A DNA stretch of 6,990 bases from contig CALFMQ010000309.1 of the NCBI GenBank assembly GCA_937879825.1, positions 1 to 6,990 on the forward strand, written 5' to 3'. The stretch comes from an uncultured Phycisphaerales bacterium (GTDB lineage: Bacteria > Planctomycetota > Phycisphaerae > Phycisphaerales > UBA1924). The notes below the pieces were generated by a model. The model was not told the DNA's origin. It was given only the letters and a program-made list of their open reading frames with translations, and did not search any database. A program made the position numbers and the translations under genes. This document shows positions 1 to 6,325 of this stretch, in pieces (the first letter of the stretch is position 1; each line of letters begins with the position of its first letter).

Positions 1-51
1 CGGCGACATTCAGCTTGGGAAGCTGACGTTCTACCGCTGAACTACGCCCGC
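1..51 (-). tRNA. tRNA-Gly (anticodon CCC), 3' part cut off by the window edge
   Basis: Read on the minus strand, the sequence starts GCGGGCG (acceptor 5' arm), then TA, the D stem GTTC/GAAC with loop AGCGGTA, and the anticodon stem TCAGC/GCTGA closing the loop TTCCCAA. The seven-base loop puts the anticodon CCC at 19..17, which decodes the glycine codon GGG. The variable loop and the first bases of the T arm (GCCG) are present. The rest of the T arm and the acceptor 3' strand lie outside the window, so 51 of about 74 nt are seen. All visible stems pair perfectly, so this looks like a functional gene rather than a remnant. The cloverleaf is seen directly; amino acid identity follows from the anticodon. 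Confidence 0.93.
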
Positions 52-86
52 GAAACCCGCCGAGTCGATGACCCGGCCGGCCAGAC

Positions 87-92
87 ATGATA
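87..92 (-). promoter_or_regulatory. Possible -10 element for the tRNA-Gly gene
   Basis: On the minus strand the hexamer TATCAT lies about 35 bases upstream of the tRNA 5' end, a sensible distance for a short 5' leader removed by RNase P. No good -35 hexamer is found 16-18 bases further upstream, where the sequence is C-rich. The hexamer is also part of the 8-base palindrome TGATATCA, so the match may be chance. Confidence 0.25.
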
Positions 93-113
93 TCAGCGCC
101 TCAGGACCCGGTC

Positions 114-133
114 GGGGAGTGGGGGGGAGGGGG
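114..133 (+). other. G-rich tract with G-quadruplex potential
   Basis: The plus strand reads GGGG, AGT, seven G, A, five G. Four runs of at least three G separated by loops of 3, 1 and 1 bases meet the usual G-quadruplex pattern. It lies in the 211-base spacer between the divergent tRNA-Gly and histidine kinase genes, about 130 bases before the kinase start. I see no other clear element in this spacer; TATACG at 193-198 is a weak -10-like string without a matching -35. Whether the tract has any role is unknown. Confidence 0.45.
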
Positions 134-262
134 TGATACAGGGCTTCCGGGACTCACTTGGTCCGAAAGAGGCCCCAGACTCCTCTCTTCCATATACGAC
201 TTGATCGACGCCGAAGCGGGTCTCCACCCCAACTGCGGCGTCCCAAACGCCGATATCCGCGT

Positions 263-2605
263 ATGCCCACAGAATCGACGCTCGAGTTTGGCGGCAATCG
301 CGAGGGGGCTCCGTGGAGGCCGGGTTGGTGGCGTTGGCCCATCCTCGCGTGGATCGGGGCCAGCCTGATCGCCACAACGGTGGGTGTTTGGAAGCTGCAC
401 GATGAGGCCACAAAGGCCGGGCGGTCAACGCGAGCGATCGCGTTCTGGTCGGATCGCATGACGGACCTGAATGAACTCGACGTGCTCATCCGCTCACTGC
501 ATGCTCAATCGAAGGACGCCCCCGATCGAGCAACGCTCCCGGAGGCGCAGAACCGGTTCGAGATCAGCACCGCGTCGGCAAACAATACGCTCGCGACACT
601 CGAGTCGACTCTCGCCGATGCACCCGTCTACGCGCACGAAGCCGGTGACAACCAAAGGAGCGAGATCCGCGCCGCGCTAGGGTCGTGCCGAATCGGTCTT
701 GACAAACTCGCGGCATCCGGACGCGAGTTGCTAGGCGTGCTCGCGACTGAAAGCACCGACACCGCCCGGACGCAGATGGCCGAGTTCGATCGCAAGGCGG
801 CCGAGTGCTTCGCGCAGGCACAATCGCTCCGTTCGATGTTCCTCGATCGAGTTCAGGACGGGATCGGCTATCAGAACGAGGCCACCGGCGGCACCCGCAC
901 GGTCGCGCTGGCCATGTCGGCTTCGGTGGCCCTGCTGATCGTCGCGATCAGTGCGCATGTGTATCGGATGAGCCGACTGACCCAGACGACGATGAGCGAG
1001 CGGGACGATGCGATGCGTGAACTCCGCGCCCGTGAACGGGCGATCGACGCCGCGAGCATCGTCGCGATCACCGACCTCAAGGGCAGGATCACGTACGCCA
1101 ATGACATGTTCTGCCAGCTATCGGGGTACTCGCACGAGGAACTGATCGGGGCCAATCACCGGATTCTCAACTCCGGCCTGCACGACAAAGTCTTCTTCAA
1201 GTCGATGTACGCGACGATCGCATCGGGGAACATCTGGCGCGGCGAGATCCGGAATCGCGCCAAGGACGGATCGTACTACTGGGTCGACACGATGATCGTG
1301 CCAATGCGCAACTCGAGCGGTGCGCTCGCCGGATATATGTCACTCCGGATCGACATCACCGAAAAGCACGAATCGAAGCGGAAACTCGAGGAAGCGCGGA
1401 CGCAGGCCGAAGCCGCCAGCAAGGCCAAGAGCGACTTCCTCGCCAACATGAGCCACGAAATCCGCACACCGATCACGGCGATCCTGGGCTACGCGGACCT
1501 GCTCTGCTTCGATGACTTCATCGCGGACACCTCACAGGCCCGAGACGCGGCGCGGATTATCAGCTCGAACGGTCGGCACCTCCTGGCCGTGATCAATGAC
1601 ATTCTGGATGTCTCCAAAGTTGAGGCGGGGCGACTCGATATCGAGCGTGTCCGATTTTCGCCCTCGAAACTCGTCGCCGACTCGGTCGCACTCGTCATGC
1701 CGCGGGCCGCGGAACGAGGCCTGAGCACCGGAGTCGAGTATTCCACCACGACGCCCGTCACGATCGAGTCCGATCCCACGCGCGTCCGTCAGGTGCTTCT
1801 CAACCTTTTGACCAATGCCCTGAAGTTCACCGAGTCCGGAGGCATCGAGATCGACATCTCGTGCGACAGAGCGTCGGAGTCCATGCAGATCGTCGTGAGT
1901 GACACCGGAGTCGGGATGACACCGGAGCAGCTCGAACTCGTCAGGCGGTTCGAGCCCTTCTCGCAGGCCGACGGTTCGACCACGCGCCGATTCGGCGGCA
2001 CAGGCCTGGGCCTGCGAATCTCGCACTCGCTCGCGTCCATGCTCGGTGGCGACCTGCGGGTCGACTCCGAGTACAAAGCGGGAACAAGTGTCACGTTCAC
2101 GTTCTCGACCGGAACCCTGGCGGGCATTCAGTTTGTCGAACTGCCCGAGTCCGCATCGGACCCCGCGAGCCCGACAACCGCCAACGCCCCCAGCGCCGAA
2201 GGACCGGCGCTCATCGGCCGGCGTGTTCTCCTGGTCGAGGATGGCCCGGACAACCAACGACTCATCCGGTTCTATCTCGCCAAAGCCGGGGCCGAAGTGG
2301 ACATCGCAGAGAACGGACGCGTCGCGGTCGATTTGATCGCTTCGGGAGGCAACCGCTTTGACCTGATCGTCATGGATATGCAGATGCCCGAGTTGGACGG
2401 CTACGGGGCGACACGCGAACTCAGGCGGATGGGATGCGCCGCCCCGATCGTGGCGCTGACAGCGCACGCGATGGATGGCGACCGCCAGAAGTGTCTCGAT
2501 GCCGGGTGCGACGAGTACCTGACCAAGCCGATCGATCGCTCGCGATTGATCGAGACCTGCGCCGCGATCTGCAAGGGAGCCGATATCGGCCGACTCGCGG
2601 CGTAG
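263..2605 (+). CDS. Membrane-bound hybrid sensor histidine kinase (4-helix sensor, PAS, HisKA, HATPase, receiver)
   Basis: A 780-residue hybrid histidine kinase that should autophosphorylate on His and pass the phosphate to its own receiver domain. TM segments at about 26-43 and 214-233 enclose about 170 mostly helical extracytoplasmic residues, resembling four-helix-bundle sensors. A PAS/PAC domain follows at about 260-375 (WRGEIRNRAKDGSYYW, then DITEKHE), with a short coiled linker. HisKA has the phospho-acceptor His398 in SHEIRTP. HATPase shows the N box (Asn518 in LLTNALKFTESG), G1 DTGVGM (Asp547) and G2 GGTGLGL (578-584). The C-terminal receiver has LLVED, acceptor Asp705 in VMDMQMPELDG, and the KP pair near the end. 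All catalytic residues are present. I chose ATG 263 because the 35 extra residues from TTG 158 are Arg/Pro-rich and look non-coding; no clear Shine-Dalgarno sequence precedes either start. No response regulator or Hpt gene is nearby, so partner and signal are unknown. Confidence 0.93.
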   Translation: MPTESTLEFGGNREGAPWRPGWWRWPILAWIGASLIATTVGVWKLHDEATKAGRSTRAIAFWSDRMTDLNELDVLIRSLHAQSKDAPDRATLPEAQNRFEISTASANNTLATLESTLADAPVYAHEAGDNQRSEIRAALGSCRIGLDKLAASGRELLGVLATESTDTARTQMAEFDRKAAECFAQAQSLRSMFLDRVQDGIGYQNEATGGTRTVALAMSASVALLIVAISAHVYRMSRLTQTTMSERDDAMRELRARERAIDAASIVAITDLKGRITYANDMFCQLSGYSHEELIGANHRILNSGLHDKVFFKSMYATIASGNIWRGEIRNRAKDGSYYWVDTMIVPMRNSSGALAGYMSLRIDITEKHESKRKLEEARTQAEAASKAKSDFLANMSHEIRTPITAILGYADLLCFDDFIADTSQARDAARIISSNGRHLLAVINDILDVSKVEAGRLDIERVRFSPSKLVADSVALVMPRAAERGLSTGVEYSTTTPVTIESDPTRVRQVLLNLLTNALKFTESGGIEIDISCDRASESMQIVVSDTGVGMTPEQLELVRRFEPFSQADGSTTRRFGGTGLGLRISHSLASMLGGDLRVDSEYKAGTSVTFTFSTGTLAGIQFVELPESASDPASPTTANAPSAEGPALIGRRVLLVEDGPDNQRLIRFYLAKAGAEVDIAENGRVAVDLIASGGNRFDLIVMDMQMPELDGYGATRELRRMGCAAPIVALTAHAMDGDRQKCLDAGCDEYLTKPIDRSRLIETCAAICKGADIGRLAA

Positions 2606-2660
2606 AACCGGCCGCGCCGACGCCGCGATTCGGGCTCAATCGCTCAAAAACCGCTGGGTC

Positions 2661-2683
2661 TCCGGCCTCCCCGGATTTATATT
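2661..2683 (+). terminator. Weak intrinsic terminator-like stem-loop after the histidine kinase
   Basis: TCCGG and CCGGA form a perfect 5-bp GC-rich stem around the loop CCTCC, followed directly by TTTATATT. It lies 55 bases after the histidine kinase stop. The stem is short and the T tract is interrupted by A, so termination would be weak. The same tail contains TATATT (2678-2683), which could instead be the -10 box of the downstream secreted-protein gene, giving a leader of about 50 bases; the -35 position (TGGGTC) is poor. Confidence 0.4.
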
Positions 2684-2729
2684 GGTGATGTGTCCGGTGT
2701 TCGGCGATTGGGTGCTTGCGGCCCGAACC

Positions 2730-2734
2730 GGGAG
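2730..2734 (+). promoter_or_regulatory. Ribosome binding site deciding the start of the dockerin-protein gene
   Basis: GGGAG lies five bases before ATG 2740. It overlaps the in-frame GTG at 2734, which argues against that GTG and against the upstream TTG at 2716 as starts. Confidence 0.6.
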
Positions 2735-2739
2735 TGACG

Positions 2740-3564
2740 ATGAGACCGTCGATTGCATCGAGAACCGTTGTTGTCCTTGCGCTCTGTCGGTGCGCCCTGG
2801 CAGGCCCGGTGTGGTGCGAGACCGGCGAGGCGGGCAAGACGACCTCAACAGCGGAAGTCCCGATGGGCGCGGGCCCGCTCGGCAAGATCAAGGGGCGTCT
2901 CGACGGCACACTGCTCTCCGGTTCGCGCATCAATGGCGGGACCGGCACGGGAGACTTCGTCGATATTTATCGAATCTACATCGTCAATCCGAACAACTTC
3001 AGCGCCATGACCGCGGCCCCGATGGCGGGCAGCCCGTTCGATACGCGCTTGTATCTCTTCGATCACCTCGGACTGGGTCTGCTTGGCAATGACGATGTCA
3101 ACGGGTCACCGTTCTCCGAGTTCGGAAACCAGTCCGACGACGGCACCGGCATCGTTGTCACGCAGCCCGGCATCTACTACATCGCCGTCTCCGGTGGTGA
3201 GCACATGCCAATCTCGATCACGGGACAGATCTTCGGCTTTGCAAACAATCTCGAAGTGTCCGGGCCCGACGGCCCCGGCGGGGCCGACCCGCTCGTCGAT
3301 TGGTTCGGGCCGCCGATGATCGGCAACTACGAGATCAATCTCTCCGGGGTCGCGGTCCCGCCGTGCCCGGGCGATGTGAACCTCGACGGGCGCGTGAATG
3401 TCGACGATCTGAACATCGTGCTCGGCAACTGGTCGCAGCCGGTTCCCGCCAACGCGTTCGGGGACATCACCGGTGACGGCGTCGTGAACGTGGACGATCT
3501 CAATGAGGTCCTGGCCAACTGGGGCTCCACGCAATGCGCCGACTTCAAAGGCGGCGGGGGCTGA
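2740..3564 (+). CDS. Secreted protein with PPC-like beta domain and C-terminal dockerin-type repeats
   Basis: A 274-residue exported protein. A signal peptide spans about residues 1-22 (Arg at 2 and 8, then hydrophobic VVVLALCRCALAG). Residues about 60-205 look like a pre-peptidase C-terminal (PPC) type beta-sandwich: DIYRIYI, DTRLYLFDHLG, GNDDVNG, GIYYIAVSGG, and GNYEINLSG at the end. Two dockerin-like calcium loops follow: GDVNLDGRVNVDDLN (from Gly211; ligands Asp212, Asn214, Asp216, Asp223) and GDITGDGVVNVDDLN (from Gly241; Asp242, Thr244, Asp246, Asp253). Cys209 and Cys266 bracket the pair and could form a disulphide. No catalytic motif is visible, so it is probably a structural or binding protein outside the cytoplasm. 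Such tails are common on planctomycete secreted proteins without a cellulosome, where their partner is unclear. The stop TGA abuts the stop of the convergent kinase gene. Domain assignments are by motif only. Confidence 0.88.
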   Translation: MRPSIASRTVVVLALCRCALAGPVWCETGEAGKTTSTAEVPMGAGPLGKIKGRLDGTLLSGSRINGGTGTGDFVDIYRIYIVNPNNFSAMTAAPMAGSPFDTRLYLFDHLGLGLLGNDDVNGSPFSEFGNQSDDGTGIVVTQPGIYYIAVSGGEHMPISITGQIFGFANNLEVSGPDGPGGADPLVDWFGPPMIGNYEINLSGVAVPPCPGDVNLDGRVNVDDLNIVLGNWSQPVPANAFGDITGDGVVNVDDLNEVLANWGSTQCADFKGGGG

Positions 3565-5613
3565 TCAAAGTTCGGGCACCCCTCCGCTCCCGCGCTCAGC
3601 GATCGCGTCCTCGCACTCTTTCAGTGTGCCGCGCACGCGCTGCAGCGGGAGGGAGTCGGGCTGGGAGATCGGTTCGATAATCGTCAGCACCTCGAGGCAC
3701 TCCCGGGCGGCGAGATCGAAACGTTCCGTACGCAGATGCAGCAGCGCCAGACTGTAGAGCGTCTGAGCGTAGTCCTCGCCCAACTCGGCGCCCTGATCAC
3801 GCCACAGCGCCAAGGACTCGTGATAGAGGCGTTCAGACTCCTCGAACCGGCCCAACGCCCGCGAATACGCAGCGAGGTGCTGTGTCAACCGCGCGATCGC
3901 CGCCTCATCAACCGGTTTCGAACGCCGGTAGTGCTTCATCGACTCGCGAGCCGCCTCCTCTCCCCTGGCGAAGTCCTCCGTCCACCAATACGCCCTGTTC
4001 AGATTGAAGTACGACTCGGCGATGACGCGGTCCCCCGCGCCCAACCGCCGTTCGAGCTCGAGCGCCTTGCGGAAGTGCTCGATCGACTTCTCAGGATCGC
4101 GCTGCAGGTACGCCAGCCCCACACCACGATGCAGGTCGGCGCGGTCTCGGGGAAAATCAGCAAAGACTGTATCGATGTCGCTCGCGTACTCATCGATGAG
4201 CTTCTCGATCGATGTCACACGCGGCCCGAGACTCTCCAGATCAATGTCCGCCAGCGCGGGTAGAAACTTCGCATTGAACTTCGCCGACCGCTTCGCCTGA
4301 TTCAGCGCATTGGCACCCAGCAAGATGATCGTGACAGTGCTTGCGATCACCAGCGCCGCGATCACTCCCCCCACCATCACGCCGACACGGTTGCGGCGCA
4401 CGAACTTGCGCATCCGGTACGCCCGGCTCGGCGGGCGTGCCTCGATCGGTTCGTCACTCAGGACCCGGCGGATATCTGACGAGAGCGCCCCGACCGACGC
4501 GTACCGCTCCTCGCGCTCCGGCGCGAGGCAGGTCATCGCGATCCAGTCGAGGTCGCCCTCGATCCGTCGCGCCAGGTGCGCCGCGTCCGATCCCCGGCAT
4601 GACGCGGCCTTGTCGCTCATCCGCGCCGCACGGACGCTCGGGCGGACCAACGACTGCTCACGGAGCAGGCGGCTCATCTCATGCAGCCCCGTGCGCGAGA
4701 GCCGCTCCGCATCGATCGGGCGCGACGCGCACAACAGCTCGTAGAGAATGACGCCCAGTGCATAGACATCGGTACGCGTATCGACACCCGCGCCGCCCGA
4801 GTCCATCTGTTCCGGTGGCATGTACTCGGGCGTGCCGACGAACTGCCCCGCGAGCGTCATCACGCCTCCAGAGACGAGCGGCTCATTAATTGCTTTGGCG
4901 ATGCCGAAGTCGATCACCTTCACGAACGGCGAACCGTCGCGTTCGTGCACGAGCACATTGCTCGGCTTGAGATCCCGGTGGATCACCCCCTTCTGGTGCG
5001 CGTGCTGGACAGCATCACAGACTTCAATGAACAACCTGAGCCGCGCCTCGATTCCCAGGTTGTGATGGTCACACCAGCGCGTGATCGGCTCGCCGCGGAC
5101 CAGTTCCATCACAAAGTACGGAACGCCGTCCGGCGTTACACCGCCGTCGTACACGCTCGCGACGCCGGGGTGATCCATGATGGCAAGCGCCTGACGCTCG
5201 CCCTCGAACCGCGAGACGACAGCACGCGAGTCCATGCCTGGCTTGAGCACCTTGAGCGCCACCTCACGCCGCATAGGGCGCTGCTGCTCCGCCAGATACA
5301 CCAGCGCAAAGCCGCCCTCGCCGAGCAGCTTCGTCACTCGGTACGCACCGATCTGCTCGCCGACGCGGTGCTCGGGATCGAGACGCCCCGCGCCATCGAT
5401 GGGCGGGAGCGTGACAGGTGACTCAAGGAACCCATCATCCTCCTGGAGCGCCGAGAGAATGGCCCAGGTCTCCGAGAGCACCCGCGGGTCGCCGCCGCAC
5501 TCCGACTCGACAAAGGCACGACGCTCGCCCGCCTGCAGCACGAGCGCCCGCGCACACAGATCGTCGATGCGCTCGCGCTGTGCGCCCGTGAGTGGTGCCT
5601 CTCTCGCGCTCAT
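3565..5613 (-). CDS. Transmembrane Ser/Thr protein kinase with C-terminal TPR-like repeats
   Basis: A 682-residue bacterial Hanks-type kinase. A helical N-terminal segment (1-85, with CGGDPRVLSE) is typical of planctomycete kinases encoded next to ECF sigma factors. The kinase domain spans about 90-385: Gly-rich loop GEGGFALVY (98-106; the third Gly is Ala103), Lys121 in VALK, Glu137/139 in helix C, IHRDLKPSN with Asp214 and Asn219, DFG at 235-237, and GTPEYMPPE (Glu268) closing the activation segment. All catalytic residues are present. RMRKFVRRNR precedes one TM segment (about 409-433). Positive-inside logic puts the kinase in the cytoplasm and the C-terminus outside. Residues about 492-648 hold roughly four TPR-like helix pairs. 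The start is ATG 5613, overlapping the sigma gene stop as ATGA; the 17 residues upstream are Arg/Ala-rich and belong to the sigma reading overlap. Likely role: sensing, and control of the linked sigma factor by phosphorylation (inference). Confidence 0.92.
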   Translation of the reverse strand: MSAREAPLTGAQRERIDDLCARALVLQAGERRAFVESECGGDPRVLSETWAILSALQEDDGFLESPVTLPPIDGAGRLDPEHRVGEQIGAYRVTKLLGEGGFALVYLAEQQRPMRREVALKVLKPGMDSRAVVSRFEGERQALAIMDHPGVASVYDGGVTPDGVPYFVMELVRGEPITRWCDHHNLGIEARLRLFIEVCDAVQHAHQKGVIHRDLKPSNVLVHERDGSPFVKVIDFGIAKAINEPLVSGGVMTLAGQFVGTPEYMPPEQMDSGGAGVDTRTDVYALGVILYELLCASRPIDAERLSRTGLHEMSRLLREQSLVRPSVRAARMSDKAASCRGSDAAHLARRIEGDLDWIAMTCLAPEREERYASVGALSSDIRRVLSDEPIEARPPSRAYRMRKFVRRNRVGVMVGGVIAALVIASTVTIILLGANALNQAKRSAKFNAKFLPALADIDLESLGPRVTSIEKLIDEYASDIDTVFADFPRDRADLHRGVGLAYLQRDPEKSIEHFRKALELERRLGAGDRVIAESYFNLNRAYWWTEDFARGEEAARESMKHYRRSKPVDEAAIARLTQHLAAYSRALGRFEESERLYHESLALWRDQGAELGEDYAQTLYSLALLHLRTERFDLAARECLEVLTIIEPISQPDSLPLQRVRGTLKECEDAIAERGSGGVPEL

Positions 5614-6203
5614 GGCGACTCGCCGGCGAGTTCCTTGCGGAGCCAGGCGCGCGCGAGCTGCCAATCAGCCGACACCGTGGACTCCGCCATGTTGAGCAAC
5701 TCCGCCGTCTGCGCGATGCTGCGCCCGGCGAAGTAGCGATGCATGACAACCTCGAACCAGCGAGGATTGAACGACTCCAGGCGCGAGAGCGCCTCATCCA
5801 GGTCCAGAAACCCCGACGGTGTCATCAGCTCATCAGCGCCGCCGTCGAGATGCTCGTTGATCTGCGCCGGCTTCTGGCCGCCGCCGCGCTTCTGCGCCAC
5901 CTGCGAGCGCCAGTAGTCGCGGCAGATGGTGCGCATCGCCAGCGCGACGGTGCGGAAGAATGTGGCCCGGCTCTCGGGAATATCTCTGGGCGGCGGCGGG
6001 AACCGGCGCTCGAACTCGACAAACAACTCGTTGACAATCACGGTGGGCTGGAGTGTGTCGCCCGCGCGCCCGGCGCGGGGTGTCCTGCGGGCGATGCCGC
6101 GCAACTCCGAGTAAATGCGCTCGTAGAGACGCTCCCGCGCCGCGGGGTCGCCCCCCCGAGCGTCGCCGATCATGCGAGTGAGATCGTCGGGTCGCGGGTC
6201 CAC
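5610..6203 (-). CDS. ECF-type RNA polymerase sigma factor of the TLQPT group, operon partner of the kinase
   Basis: A 197-residue extracytoplasmic-function sigma factor with only the sigma-2 and sigma-4 regions. Sigma-2 spans about 8-105: LTRMIGDARGGDPAARERLY, ELRGIARR, DTLQPTVIVNELFVEF and FFRTVALAMRTICRDYWRS, the last two blocks matching core-binding and -10-recognition parts. The TLQPT motif (50-54) is the hallmark of a family common in planctomycetes and acidobacteria (TIGR02999-like, family named from memory). Sigma-4 (about 134-192) carries the helix-turn-helix RSIAQTAELLNMAESTVSADW for -35 binding. The start is GTG 6203, which puts LTRMI at residue 8, as usual in the family; ATG 6173 would cut into sigma-2. 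No Shine-Dalgarno sequence is found before the GTG. No anti-sigma factor gene is adjacent. Instead the stop overlaps the kinase start by four bases, so control through the kinase is likely. Confidence 0.93.
   Translation of the reverse strand: MDPRPDDLTRMIGDARGGDPAARERLYERIYSELRGIARRTPRAGRAGDTLQPTVIVNELFVEFERRFPPPPRDIPESRATFFRTVALAMRTICRDYWRSQVAQKRGGGQKPAQINEHLDGGADELMTPSGFLDLDEALSRLESFNPRWFEVVMHRYFAGRSIAQTAELLNMAESTVSADWQLARAWLRKELAGESP
5618..5631 (-). promoter_or_regulatory. Perfect 14-base palindrome over the kinase ribosome-binding region
   Basis: ACTCGCCGGCGAGT is identical to its reverse complement. In RNA it can fold as a 5-bp stem with the loop CCGG. The 3' arm contains GGCGAG (5625..5620), the best Shine-Dalgarno candidate, six bases before the kinase ATG. 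The palindrome lies within the last codons of the sigma gene, so ribosomes finishing that gene would melt it. That would make kinase translation depend on sigma translation. The palindrome is seen; the coupling role is inferred. Confidence 0.5.
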
Positions 6204-6209
6204 GGCCGC

Positions 6210-6215
6210 AGTATA
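6210..6215 (-). promoter_or_regulatory. Possible -10 box of the sigma factor-kinase operon
   Basis: TATACT on the minus strand ends seven bases before the GTG start codon. If used, transcription would begin at or within a base or two of the GTG, giving a nearly leaderless mRNA, consistent with the absence of a Shine-Dalgarno sequence there. The -35 candidates are poor: TTGTTT at a 19-base spacing or TTTGGG at 16. If the operon is driven by its own ECF factor, the true promoter may have a different form not recognisable here. Confidence 0.35.
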
Positions 6216-6325
6216 GGTCCCTCACATGGCACCCAAACAACGCGCTATCACACGTCACCTGGGCCCGCCGCATCATTTTCTTGCCTTTCGTCGGGGAGAT
6301 ACGGGACGCCCCTCCAGAGGGTCAG

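Noticed and set aside
158..262. TTG at 158 as the start of the histidine kinase, adding 35 residues
   Set aside because: The added residues are Arg/Pro-rich, unlike the rest of the protein, and would place a long basic tail before TM1. ATG 263 gives a usual short cytoplasmic N-terminus.
1532..2467. A 311-codon open frame on the minus strand opposite the histidine kinase
   Set aside because: It lies opposite the conserved HisKA, HATPase and receiver domains, and its product has no recognisable motif; it is a shadow frame.
1634..2590. GATATC-centred 12-base palindromes CTCGATATCGAG (1634-1645) and GCCGATATCGGC (2579-2590), with TGATATCA at 88-95
   Set aside because: They lie mostly in coding sequence, their flanks differ and spacing is irregular. 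With so much GAT/ATC in this DNA, chance is the simplest explanation.
4681..5421. A 246-codon plus-strand open frame opposite the Ser/Thr kinase catalytic domain
   Set aside because: The opposite strand encodes HRDLKPSN, DFG and the other kinase motifs. The shadow is rich in Arg, His and Asp without any family signal.
6281..6303. TTGCCT (6281) and GATACG (6298) as a promoter for the exported-protein gene
   Set aside because: The spacing is 11 bases, too short for a sigma-70 promoter, and the -10 match is poor.
6309..6321. CCCT/AGGG inverted repeat in the divergent spacer
   Set aside because: The stem is only four base pairs with no T tract, too short to support a terminator or operator call.
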